Origin: CAZPBC01 sp964584775
Lineage (GTDB): Bacteria; Chlamydiota; Chlamydiia; Chlamydiales; SLFE01
Direction of reading: 5' to 3'
DNA length: 10,107 nt
NCBI GenBank assembly: GCA_964584775.1
Contig: CAZPBC010000059.1
Span: 1 to 10,107 of the forward strand
Position numbers and translations under genes: made by a program. This document shows positions 1-6,676 of this stretch, in pieces. The notes below the pieces were generated by a model. The model did not search any database, had not been told where the DNA came from, and saw only the letters and a program-made list of their open reading frames with translations. Position 1 is the stretch's first letter, and each line of letters starts with the position of its first letter.

Positions 1-174
1 CGGGTACTGTTCTGATACGAAAATGGGCAAACCCAAAATCTGAGCACAGCTGATCAACTTTTGTAGCTGAAGAAAAACAGCCACGTTGTTTTGAACTTTT
101 GGAAATAAACGCTCTTGGATGTCGACAAGAAACAGTCCTGTATTCTCTTGATCCAAGATGAAATTATGACTCAT
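1..174 (-). CDS. Isochorismatase-family (cysteine) hydrolase, N-terminal fragment cut by the window edge
   Basis: Reading the minus strand from an ATG at 174-172 gives 58 open codons that run off the left edge. The fragment starts MSHNFILDQENTGLFLVDIQ and continues through ERLFPKV to LGLPIFVSEQYP at the edge. The VDIQ strand, whose Asp is the usual first catalytic residue, and the later (T/S)EQYP strand are typical of the isochorismatase/nicotinamidase-like fold. The distal catalytic Lys and Cys lie outside the window, so the substrate cannot be inferred. Members hydrolyse amides or vinyl ethers of small molecules in the cytosol, and many have unknown substrates. Its ATG lies two bases after the stop of the HIT gene, so it is very likely the third gene of the MYG1-HIT operon and translationally coupled to it. 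The family call rests on these motifs in a partial sequence. Confidence 0.85.
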   Translation of the reverse strand, partial: MSHNFILDQENTGLFLVDIQERLFPKVQNNVAVFLQLQKLISCAQILGLPIFVSEQYP

Positions 175-176
175 TG

Positions 177-518
177 CTAACCCATAGAAGTAAGCGCTCT
201 TCCACCAAGAAGATGAAAGTGCAAATGAAAGACCGACTGCCCAGCAGAAGGCCCGTTATTGGTGATCAACCGATATCCTTTTTCAATCCCAAACTCTTTA
301 GCTAGCTGTTGAGCACAAGCGGTGACCTCTCCCAAGAGGAAGTGGTCTTCGGGTTCGACGGACTGAAGATCGGGAATCTCTTTTTTTGTGATGATCAGAA
401 GGTGAACGGGAGCTCTGGGGTGAATGTCTTTAATCGCTATCAGGTGTTCATTCTCAAACACCACCTCTGCCGGTAGCTCTCGTTCGATAATTTTCGTAAA
501 AATGGAACCTTCACTCAT
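177..518 (-). CDS. HIT-family (HinT-like) purine nucleotide-binding hydrolase
   Basis: This is a 113-residue protein, the normal length for the HinT/YcfF branch of the histidine triad family. The N-terminus (SIFTKIIERELPAEVV) and the end (SVFHLHFHLLGG) are family signatures. The triad is H98, H100 and H102, and a GQSVFHLH segment precedes it. HinT-type enzymes are cytosolic dimers that cleave phosphoramidate bonds of AMP- or aminoacyl-type nucleotides, and the physiological substrate is usually unclear. The ATG (518-516) overlaps the stop of the upstream MYG1-like gene in an ATGA arrangement, which implies translational coupling. The stop lies two bases from the start of the isochorismatase-like gene. 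From memory, the HIT gene next to a MYG1-like gene matches CT385-CT386 of Chlamydia. All catalytic histidines are present and nothing is truncated. Confidence 0.95.
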   Translation of the reverse strand: MSEGSIFTKIIERELPAEVVFENEHLIAIKDIHPRAPVHLLIITKKEIPDLQSVEPEDHFLLGEVTACAQQLAKEFGIEKGYRLITNNGPSAGQSVFHLHFHLLGGRALTSMG

Positions 519-1405
519 CGTACGGACCCCTGGTTAGCTAGCACTTTCTCTGCGGCCTCAATTGCTGCCTCTTTTGTCTCCCAAACAGAAATAAAGCGCC
601 CTTTATGGCAAAAGACGGCACCGGAGATACCACACACCTTGACTAAATCCTCATCATGAAGACCTGCCCACTCTTCTGGAAGAGGAACACGGACCTTCAT
701 CCTTTCATCCATACTCGGTGGGACAGCACGCAGCTTCCATTGACCGCCCGAGGGCATGATAATGAAGAGTGCGGGGTGAAACTGGCCCCTATTTTCAAAA
801 AAAATATCTAGCCAAGGAATCCCCTTTTCAAAGAAGAGGATCTGCTGCTGCTTCTCCATTTCTTGAACAATCACATCACGGCACGACTGGATGTAGTGGT
901 AACGGTCATAAAGGCGTCTGAGGTGTCCTAGAGTGAAGTCTAAAGCTGTAAAAAACCCTTCATTCTGCTCTTCATGTGTCGCTCCATACTCGATAGGATT
1001 GTAATTGGAAATCACATGAGAGAAGGAGCAGAAAAACGGAAGGTTAGGTTCAATCCCGTTGTCATGTGCATCGACACTCAAAATGAGCGAGCGGTTAAAG
1101 AACTGGTACTCCTCTTCGGTCAGATGCCCTTGCTCTTTCAAATAGAGAAGAACCATCCCAGCGCTGCTGAGCTCGCCTTGGTACTCGACTTGATGGTGAT
1201 CGAAAAGTTTCTTTGAGGGATCATAGAACCCCCCAACGTCACAGACATACTCGCATGTCGCGAGCAAACTTTCATCACGGGTGCGATGGATTTTATCTTG
1301 ATCGACTAGATCAAAAAAGATGAGGAGGGCTGAAGCGCTGACTTCATCAGCATGAAAGCTTCCACTATGAGTTCCTAGACTGCGTTTCAATTTTTCAGCA
1401 CACAT
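515..1405 (-). CDS. MYG1-family (DHH-like) metal-dependent hydrolase
   Basis: The product is about 296 residues from the ATG at 1405, typical of the MYG1 family (UPF0160). Motifs in order, counted from that ATG, are GTHSGSFHADEV (11-22), CDVGG (55-59), FDHHQ (68-72), and VDAHDNG (111-117). These are metal-binding Asp/His positions of the DHH-like fold. Eukaryotic MYG1 is reported to be a 3'-5' exoribonuclease, and the bacterial role is not established. The frame stays open to a TTG at 1459, but I prefer 1405. The family begins only a few residues before GTH, and a TATAAT box occupies 1464-1459, so a transcript would start downstream of that TTG. No clear Shine-Dalgarno sequence precedes 1405. 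The gene heads an operon with the HIT gene (ATGA overlap) and an isochorismatase-like gene, and it is divergent from the 708-residue LOG-domain gene. Confidence 0.92.
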   Translation of the reverse strand: MCAEKLKRSLGTHSGSFHADEVSASALLIFFDLVDQDKIHRTRDESLLATCEYVCDVGGFYDPSKKLFDHHQVEYQGELSSAGMVLLYLKEQGHLTEEEYQFFNRSLILSVDAHDNGIEPNLPFFCSFSHVISNYNPIEYGATHEEQNEGFFTALDFTLGHLRRLYDRYHYIQSCRDVIVQEMEKQQQILFFEKGIPWLDIFFENRGQFHPALFIIMPSGGQWKLRAVPPSMDERMKVRVPLPEEWAGLHDEDLVKVCGISGAVFCHKGRFISVWETKEAAIEAAEKVLANQGSVR

Positions 1406-1458
1406 AAGGGTGGAATTATGACAAATGGATGATTTTGAGAAAAGGTCGTTTCTTACCA

Positions 1459-1487
1459 ATTATAAATCACTTAAAATCAGCACCTAA
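1459..1487 (-). promoter_or_regulatory. Putative promoter of the MYG1-HIT-isochorismatase operon
   Basis: On the minus strand a perfect TATAAT lies at 1464-1459. The segment 17 bases upstream (TTAGGT, 1487-1482) is only a poor -35 match. Transcription would begin around 1452, giving a leader of roughly 45 bases to the ATG at 1405. The -10 box is convincing by position and sequence, but the -35 assignment is weak. Confidence 0.5.
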
Positions 1488-1505
1488 AAGATGCAAAATC
1501 AGCCA

Positions 1506-1534
1506 TTTACAACTGACTCCTTCTAGAGTATATT
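1506..1534 (+). promoter_or_regulatory. Sigma-70-type promoter of the LOG-domain gene
   Basis: TTTACA (1506-1511) and TATATT (1529-1534) are separated by exactly 17 bases, and each differs from the consensus at one position. The expected transcription start is about 1540-1542, only some five bases before the ATG at 1546. The mRNA would therefore be leaderless or nearly so, and no Shine-Dalgarno sequence precedes the ATG. Confidence 0.65.
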
Positions 1535-1545
1535 GACGATCACCT

Positions 1546-3672
1546 ATGGATTACGCTCACGAAAAGCTCCATTACGACCTCGTGACTCCGGACGGCATCC
1601 TTTCTGAGTACCGAAAGGACTCTCAAAATAGTGCCAAAGGGGTGGTCTTAATCAATGATATCTCACCCGAGTTCAAAGGGTTTGAAATCGATAAAGAACT
1701 CATCTTTTTCAATCTCAAAAGTGCGCTTGCCCAGTTAGGATTGAATGCAAAAGCGACAGAGATGGATATCGATAAAGCACGGACTTGTGTCCGCGCTGTT
1801 TTGGACTTTGAAGCACACGGTAAAGTGGCGGAAGCCCTCCTTGACAATCTCCCGATTGGTGCGTACGTCGGAAAGCTTTTTGCAGCTGACGACCGACGCC
1901 GCGTCCGTGACCCACACTACCTGACTCGGATGTTTGGGCGTTCGGACCGCCTCGGTGACCCCCTGCTTTCTCTCGGTGGACTCCACGGAAGCAAAGACCT
2001 GATTCTAGATAAGGTCGATGGCCGGGCTGTCGCCTACATTTCCCTCTTAAATGGCACCCTAAGCTACGATGAACAGATCTTCCATTTCCTTCCCTCCTTT
2101 GCCCGCGCCCTGATCCGCAACCAGTCGCTCAGACAGTGGGTCGAACTGCATCAGATCTGGTTGCCGGATAGTGACCGTCAAGTCCAACCCAATGAGATCC
2201 TTCTCGTCAAAACCCTTCCTCTTCATATCAGGACCGTCTTTGGGCATGTCGTCAATGACCTTCTCCCTCCCGGCTACGAACACACCACTGCTTCAGTCCT
2301 CCAGCCCGACACCTCTGCTTCTGGCGACATCTACGAGCTCTTTGGTACCAGTTTACGGGAGATCACAGATATCCCCCTCGAGTTTTACACACTCGATCCC
2401 TACCGTGAACACGTTTTCTTCGCCGACCGCGATCAACTTCAAACCTGCATTGAAGATAGCGATGCTCTCTTCAAGGCCTTTGAAACGGCTCCTCCGCCGA
2501 AGGAGGCCCGCGCTGCCGTCTTCATTGTCAAAGGTGAGCAACTGATCAACCTCAAACCTGAAGATTGGATCGTTAAAAAGACGCACATGCATGAATTCCC
2601 AGGGATGCAGCAGAGTGAACGGCAAGCTCTCATGGTGGAACGGTACATTGAACAACAGCCAGCGTTCCCCATCCTAGAGCGTATCGACGAAGAGGATATC
2701 ACCAGCCAAGGAATCCTCCTGACTCGCTACTTCCCCTCTCCTGTCATGAAGAGGATGCTCCTCTCCAACCACGTCCAGCGCTGTCTGAAAGGGATCTACT
2801 TCCAGCACGCCTCCCGTGGCTACCAAGAGTTTTTCTCTGAAGAAGACCGTGCCATGCTCGGCGACCTCGATAAATTTGGAATACCCATCTTTTGGGTCGA
2901 CGAGACGACAAAAAAAATCCTGCGCTATGTCCGTAAAGCCGATACAGAAAGTGGGATGTTTGTCCCCCTTGATATGGTCGAAACCTATACCCACGCCACC
3001 GTGCTCGGCCTCTATGGCTCCAACCTCCTTGAAGGAGAGTTTGAGAAAGAACTCACTCACCTTGTCGAAGGCCTCCTTGAACTCAAAAAAAACACTGAAC
3101 ACCCACTTCTAAGTGAGCGTACACCACTGGCTCTTGTGACGGGCGGTGGACCAGGAGCCATGCTCACAGGAAACCGTGTCGCCTGCGAAACAGGCATCCT
3201 CTCCTGTGCAAATATCGTCGACTTCCGCTCCAAAGATGGGTCTGTTGTGAATGAACAGAAACAAAACCCCTACGTCGATGCAAAGATGACCTACCGTCTC
3301 GATAAACTTGTTGAGCGGCAGGCCGAATTCCATCTCGACCTCCCCATCTTCTTGTCCGGAGGGATCGGTACAGACTTTGAACAGGCGCTCGAAGAGGTCC
3401 GACGTAAAGTCGGTATCGCCCAGTCCACACCGATTCTCTTATTTGGAACCGTCGACTACTGGACAAAGAAAATCACCTCCCGCTTTCAGTGCAACCTAGA
3501 GACGGGAACGATCAAAGGCTCTGAGTGGCTTTCAAACTGTTTTTACTGCGTTCAGACAGGAGCTCAGGGATTGAAAGTCTACGATGACTTCTTCAACGAC
3601 CGTCTCCACATCGGCAAACATGGCCCTACCTACGAACGCGGCTTCGCCCTGGTGAAAGAGACCTACGAATAG
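1546..3672 (+). CDS. Large protein with C-terminal LOG/PpnN-like nucleosidase domain (CT387-type hypothetical)
   Basis: This 708-residue protein has no signal peptide or membrane segment and is probably cytosolic. Its C-terminal third resembles the lysine-decarboxylase-like/LOG Rossmann fold. ALVTGGGPGAMLTGNR contains GGGPGAM at residues 533-539, and LSGGIGTDFEQALEEVRRK contains SGGIGTDFE at 604-612. The latter corresponds to the family PGGxGTxxE motif, with Ser for Pro and the Glu kept. LOG and PpnN enzymes cleave nucleoside monophosphates to base and ribose 5-phosphate, so a nucleotide-cleaving role is plausible but unproven. The first 500 or so residues match no domain I can name. By size and position next to MYG1 and HIT genes it is likely the counterpart of chlamydial CT387 (from memory). 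The ATG is chosen because a good promoter ends just upstream. The gene is GC-rich: one sampled 60-base line (2101-2160) has 38 G/C. Confidence 0.8.
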   Translation: MDYAHEKLHYDLVTPDGILSEYRKDSQNSAKGVVLINDISPEFKGFEIDKELIFFNLKSALAQLGLNAKATEMDIDKARTCVRAVLDFEAHGKVAEALLDNLPIGAYVGKLFAADDRRRVRDPHYLTRMFGRSDRLGDPLLSLGGLHGSKDLILDKVDGRAVAYISLLNGTLSYDEQIFHFLPSFARALIRNQSLRQWVELHQIWLPDSDRQVQPNEILLVKTLPLHIRTVFGHVVNDLLPPGYEHTTASVLQPDTSASGDIYELFGTSLREITDIPLEFYTLDPYREHVFFADRDQLQTCIEDSDALFKAFETAPPPKEARAAVFIVKGEQLINLKPEDWIVKKTHMHEFPGMQQSERQALMVERYIEQQPAFPILERIDEEDITSQGILLTRYFPSPVMKRMLLSNHVQRCLKGIYFQHASRGYQEFFSEEDRAMLGDLDKFGIPIFWVDETTKKILRYVRKADTESGMFVPLDMVETYTHATVLGLYGSNLLEGEFEKELTHLVEGLLELKKNTEHPLLSERTPLALVTGGGPGAMLTGNRVACETGILSCANIVDFRSKDGSVVNEQKQNPYVDAKMTYRLDKLVERQAEFHLDLPIFLSGGIGTDFEQALEEVRRKVGIAQSTPILLFGTVDYWTKKITSRFQCNLETGTIKGSEWLSNCFYCVQTGAQGLKVYDDFFNDRLHIGKHGPTYERGFALVKETYE

Positions 3673-3679
3673 TTTTACT

Positions 3680-4792
3680 CTACCTGTGCAGTTTCAGCTC
3701 CCCAGCGTTCTTTCTATTGCGTATGACACGATATTCGGGATGATGCTTAGATACATGCTGCGCGATCTTTTCCCTCATCACGCCCAATCGCTCTGAATGG
3801 AGTCCTTTTCCTGTGATGACAACACACCGATCAGGAGACCTTTCGCGGAGATGGAGAGTGAGTTGTATGGCAGCGACCCCATAGCTCAGCCCGTGGCAAT
3901 CTAAACTCCCTTTTAACCATCGAGCAATAAAATATTTTCGAAAGAGAACACCAGCCTCATCCAATTTCTCTAGCGCGACGAAGGCATCAATGACAGGAGA
4001 GACCACCCCCTCTGTTTTAATTTTCTTCTCATCCATTTCTTCATAGAGACGGATGACATGGGGGTAGTCTTCAGCTGCTTTTGCAGCAAAGATCACCAAG
4101 GGGTAGAGCTCTCTATCCATAGGCCCTCCTCCTATTAGACGGATCAAATCCTCATACCTTCCCTCAATCACTGCTAGCTTGAGAGCACCAACCTGACCCC
4201 CATCGCGGAATTTTTTTTTCTGCTCCTCCACTAAAACTTTTTTTCTTGAAAGCGCCTCCTCTCTTTCAATCCGTATCATCTCTTTTCTCCAGACCCGATG
4301 ATTCAACCGCCCGTAGATGAGGCACATTTCTTTATAAAGGCGTCTCTCCAAACCCTCCTTTTTAAGTCGTCTCATGACATGAATCAGCCAAAGATAGTTT
4401 CCTCGACTGAGTCGAAACTTGAGTACGCCCATCTTTTTTTTCTGCCGAAGCATCTCATCCGGATCACCCGTGTGGATAGCAGCTCTTAAAACTCGGTTAT
4501 AAATGACCGTCGAAGGGTGTATTCCTCCTGTTTGCATCTGTTTCATTAGATCTGTTATGCGTGAATAAAATCCATAGGCCAACACTTTCACCTCAAGCTC
4601 TATCAGCGCTGCATATGCCATGCGTGTTCTCGCTTCATAAGGGATAGTTTGGAAGAGTTGAGTGGCCTCTTTGACAATCTCTGTGCGAGTTTCAAGGGGG
4701 GTCCTACTGAGGGCTTGAATCCTAGCAACAACAGGACGCACCTCCTGCCGTTCCAGCCGTTCTAAAGGGAATTCTTCCACTTTGGTTAACAC
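3680..4792 (-). CDS. PPR-SMR protein: pentatricopeptide-like repeats with C-terminal Smr domain
   Basis: This 370-residue protein starts at GTG 4792, supported by a GAGGG Shine-Dalgarno about five bases upstream. Residues 59-164 divide into consecutive helical-hairpin units of about 35 residues (59-94, 95-129, 130-164). Two more units follow at about 228-261 and 262-296, with the pattern xxxYNxxLxxxxxxGxxxxxxxxxxxM and YEEMDEKKIKTE. This matches the pentatricopeptide repeat. Between the sets is a charged Lys/Glu/Arg-rich helix (about 165-200). The C-terminus is an Smr domain: SLDCHGLS (296-303, usual DLHGL), VVITGKGLHS (324-333, the TGxG loop), and NAGELKLHR at the end (362-370). PPR tracts bind single-stranded RNA, and Smr domains are often nucleases or nucleic-acid binders, so RNA processing or stability is the likely role. 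The gene is last in the DUF1207 cluster, 48 bases after the preceding gene. It could instead be a generic TPR-like solenoid, but the Smr end is clear. Confidence 0.8.
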   Translation of the reverse strand: MLTKVEEFPLERLERQEVRPVVARIQALSRTPLETRTEIVKEATQLFQTIPYEARTRMAYAALIELEVKVLAYGFYSRITDLMKQMQTGGIHPSTVIYNRVLRAAIHTGDPDEMLRQKKKMGVLKFRLSRGNYLWLIHVMRRLKKEGLERRLYKEMCLIYGRLNHRVWRKEMIRIEREEALSRKKVLVEEQKKKFRDGGQVGALKLAVIEGRYEDLIRLIGGGPMDRELYPLVIFAAKAAEDYPHVIRLYEEMDEKKIKTEGVVSPVIDAFVALEKLDEAGVLFRKYFIARWLKGSLDCHGLSYGVAAIQLTLHLRERSPDRCVVITGKGLHSERLGVMREKIAQHVSKHHPEYRVIRNRKNAGELKLHR

Positions 4793-4840
4793 TGAACCCT
4801 CAAGGTAGCGTAGGTTGATAGTTCACCAGCACTAGAAAGA

Positions 4841-5647
4841 TCACCCCTCATGGAATGTGACCATGAAGTTGAAAAAAGCTTGGCGAAAGAAAGCGGGTGC
4901 TTGGTCTGGTGGAAGGAGCTCTTCAGACTCTAGATCGAGGAGGTAATCAGCTCCGGCCAAATTCTTCCAAAAGGGGCGATTGTAGTGAGGAAACGAGTCT
5001 AAGAATTCGCGAATCCGAACCGTATTTAGGATCACACGGTTGATGGCCTCTCCCTCCTCCATAAAATTGACCCACCCCACAAACGCCTTCCTCACTGGGA
5101 GCGGCAGCTGCTCCATAGAAAGCACGCTCAAATCCGGATACTCAAAGAGTAGGTTGGGATCTTTTAGGAGTTGAACATACGCTTCAGGTGCCTGAGCCCA
5201 ATAGAGCGGTCTCCACTCCTGAACACTCTCTAGAAATTGTAAAAACGTTCCAGGAGGAATTTTTCGAGGGATATAGGTCTTTCCCAAAAGGCGGTTCCAG
5301 GTGTGATAGTGGTAGAGGACCTCAGGTGGTGCTTGGACGAGCTTTTCAGCGAGCTCAGGCTCCATCATGGGCTGGTTGAAGAGTTGAAAGGCAGGGAGGT
5401 ATCCTGTCCTCCCCTTCTGATGGATCCGCATGTAGCCACTATTTTCCCAAAGAAAAACAGAAAACTCACGGTTCGTGACCCGTGTGAAGGGGTTCTTTCC
5501 TTGTTTGTAGTTCAGGTAAGCGTTGACTGACCATTGAAGGCCAAAAAGGGCAGCAAAAAGACAAAGAAGAATCCCCGTCCAAACCCAAAATGGACGGGGA
5601 TTTGTAGAATAACTCTCTTGAATTAGCTCGTCGTCATCAATAGCCAT
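4841..5647 (-). CDS. Single-pass membrane protein of unknown function
   Basis: I do not recognise this 268-residue protein. Its N-terminus is short and acidic (MAIDDDELIQ), followed by one hydrophobic segment at about residues 20-42 (WVWTGILLCLFAALFGLQW region) and roughly 220 residues of soluble, aromatic-rich, mixed-charge sequence. By the positive-inside rule and the flanking NYKQGK, topology is uncertain. The frame continues upstream to 5773, but that part is antisense-free overlap with the DUF1207 gene and reads as low-quality Ser/Thr-rich sequence. I therefore choose ATG 5647, which overlaps the DUF1207 stop by 11 bases and suggests coupled translation. No clear Shine-Dalgarno is visible. 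A perfect 12-bp hairpin falls within codons of the pre-membrane and membrane segment. The next gene downstream encodes the PPR-SMR protein. A function tied to envelope DUF1207 is guesswork from position only. Confidence 0.8.
   Translation of the reverse strand: MAIDDDELIQESYSTNPRPFWVWTGILLCLFAALFGLQWSVNAYLNYKQGKNPFTRVTNREFSVFLWENSGYMRIHQKGRTGYLPAFQLFNQPMMEPELAEKLVQAPPEVLYHYHTWNRLLGKTYIPRKIPPGTFLQFLESVQEWRPLYWAQAPEAYVQLLKDPNLLFEYPDLSVLSMEQLPLPVRKAFVGWVNFMEEGEAINRVILNTVRIREFLDSFPHYNRPFWKNLAGADYLLDLESEELLPPDQAPAFFRQAFFNFMVTFHEG
5570..5602 (-). terminator. Terminator-like 12-bp hairpin inside the start of the membrane-protein gene
   Basis: The arms 5570-5581 and 5591-5602 are perfectly complementary over 12 bp (core ATCCCCGTCC / GGACGGGGAT) with a 9-base loop. 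In the minus-strand transcript the hairpin is followed by the pyrimidine-rich tail TCTTCTTTGTCTTTTTG. That is the layout of an intrinsic terminator or attenuator. It begins about 35 bases after the DUF1207 stop codon, yet it lies wholly within coding sequence of the following gene (its residues about 16-27). On the other strand no T-run follows, so any termination would be in the operon's direction. Confidence 0.55.
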
Positions 5648-6599
5648 AGTAGGCAATGAGGGCTGTATAATCTGTGGGTAAACGGTTAAACTGCCCTTCG
5701 AGCGAGAAGCCGTTATGGTACTCGAAGTAGAGGCGGATACGCTTGTAATCACAGAAGCAACGCGCCCATTCATACCCTACAGTAAATGTTCCATCAAATT
5801 TGAAGTGGTTATCCTCTCTTGAGCGGAAGTGAGCCGCCGTGAAGACGCGTCCCAGCACGCGGCTGTTCGGAATACACCACCTGAAGAAAGGAAGATAGTA
5901 TTCAGCACCATATTCTGAGTAAAAGCGGTGGAATTCATAAGTGGGATCATTCCTTGCAATCCAGCCAATCCCCCCGTACACACGGAAGTCACAGTTGGGA
6001 CGGTACTGTGCAAAGAGATCCACATACTCGGAACTCGGGTTGCGCCGGTCAAAACCAGGGTTCATGATCAAAAACTCATCACCGAGGTGAGAAGAGATAT
6101 GGAATAAGCGGAATCGGAAGGCCCAACAGTTGATAGCATAGGTCACAGGAATCGCCACATAGTAGTCGGCATTGACCATTGGAGAGGTCTCAGCACAGTG
6201 ACGGAAGACAGCCCATACGGCACCTTCAATCCCAATATCGAGGGCTCCTCCACAGCCCATGACATTACAAAAACGGACGAGGCCCGCATAGTCTCCGAAA
6301 GAGACAGGCCCGGTATTGTGGGGATCGATGGCATGGTCCCGAAAACGCCAGCCAGCAGACATTCCTACTTTTCGAGGATCTGCCAAGAAAGGAGGCATGA
6401 GTGGCGGTCCGCCCGGAAGAGCTCGCACACAGCAGCCGACGATATGGTCACAGCAGGTACACTGATTATCGCAGTCCCAGTGAGTCTCTGGGTTCACTTC
6501 GTTGAGAAGTTCTTCACAACGCTCATTTTTTACCCAAGTTTCTCCGGCATAACAGGATAATGGTAAGAGTATTAAGGCAATCCAAGTCTTGAGTTTCAT
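5637..6599 (-). CDS. Cysteine-rich DUF1207-type exported (outer-membrane-like) protein
   Basis: This 320-residue protein has a signal peptide: a Lys-containing N-terminus, a hydrophobic stretch (WIALILLPLS), and a likely signal peptidase I site after CYA at residue 18. I recognise DUF1207 from FLADPRKVGMSAGWRF (71-86), DYYVAIPVTY (145-154), and FRFRLFHISSHLGDEFL (161-177). The mature part is rich in alternating aromatic strands and ends in aromatic residues (AYYGY), as in outer-membrane beta-barrels. There are 15 cysteines after the signal peptide, clustered in CDNQCTCC (43-50) and CC (56-57), which suggests disulfide cross-linking like that of chlamydial envelope proteins. The family's function is unknown. 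The peptide has a cysteine near the cleavage site, but the lipobox fit (PLSC) is poor. It is the first gene of a three-gene minus-strand cluster, with its promoter facing the tRNA promoter. Confidence 0.85.
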   Translation of the reverse strand: MKLKTWIALILLPLSCYAGETWVKNERCEELLNEVNPETHWDCDNQCTCCDHIVGCCVRALPGGPPLMPPFLADPRKVGMSAGWRFRDHAIDPHNTGPVSFGDYAGLVRFCNVMGCGGALDIGIEGAVWAVFRHCAETSPMVNADYYVAIPVTYAINCWAFRFRLFHISSHLGDEFLIMNPGFDRRNPSSEYVDLFAQYRPNCDFRVYGGIGWIARNDPTYEFHRFYSEYGAEYYLPFFRWCIPNSRVLGRVFTAAHFRSREDNHFKFDGTFTVGYEWARCFCDYKRIRLYFEYHNGFSLEGQFNRLPTDYTALIAYYGY

Positions 6600-6629
6600 C
6601 CGTATTCCCCACAGTTGTGATCAGACCCT

Positions 6630-6660
6630 ATCATATATCGAGTTATCACTTTATTGGCAA
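6630..6660 (-). promoter_or_regulatory. Putative promoter of the DUF1207 gene cluster
   Basis: On the minus strand TTGCCA (6660-6655) is followed, after a long 19-base spacer, by TATGAT (6635-6630). An overlapping TATATG would give 17 bases instead. The start of transcription would fall near 6623, leaving about 24 bases before the ATG at 6599. A weak GGGGA lies near the usual Shine-Dalgarno distance. The -35 box is one arm of an inverted repeat shared with the tRNA promoter. Confidence 0.45.
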
Positions 6661-6676
6661 AAGAATTTCCTTGCCA
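6655..6676. repeat. Inverted repeat formed by two back-to-back -35 boxes
   Basis: TGGCAA (6655-6660) and TTGCCA (6671-6676) are a perfect 6-base inverted repeat with a 10-base AT-rich spacer. Each arm reads as the -35 element of a promoter pointing outward, one towards the DUF1207 gene and one towards the tRNA. It may simply reflect two promoters, or it may be an operator. Confidence 0.45.

Noticed and set aside
974..1216. Plus-strand open frame inside the MYG1-like gene
   Set aside because: It is fully overlapped by a gene with clear catalytic motifs and has no own signals.
1406..1459. Extension of the MYG1-like gene to a TTG start at 1459
   Set aside because: The TTG lies on the predicted -10 box, and the added 18 residues are not expected in the family.
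2674..3102. Longest antisense open frame inside the LOG-domain gene (142 codons)
   Set aside because: It is a shadow of a GC-rich coding gene, with no ribosome site, promoter or recognisable domain. The same holds for the other antisense and out-of-frame ORFs within 1623-3499.
5648..5773. N-terminal extension of the membrane-protein gene up to an ATG at 5773
   Set aside because: It lies entirely within the DUF1207 gene in another frame, is Ser/Thr-rich without family character, and a start at 5647 gives a normal short N-terminus before the membrane helix.
6198..6560. Plus-strand open frame of 120 codons inside the DUF1207 gene
   Set aside because: It is a shadow of a gene with signal peptide and family motifs, and the translated sequence shows no domain character.
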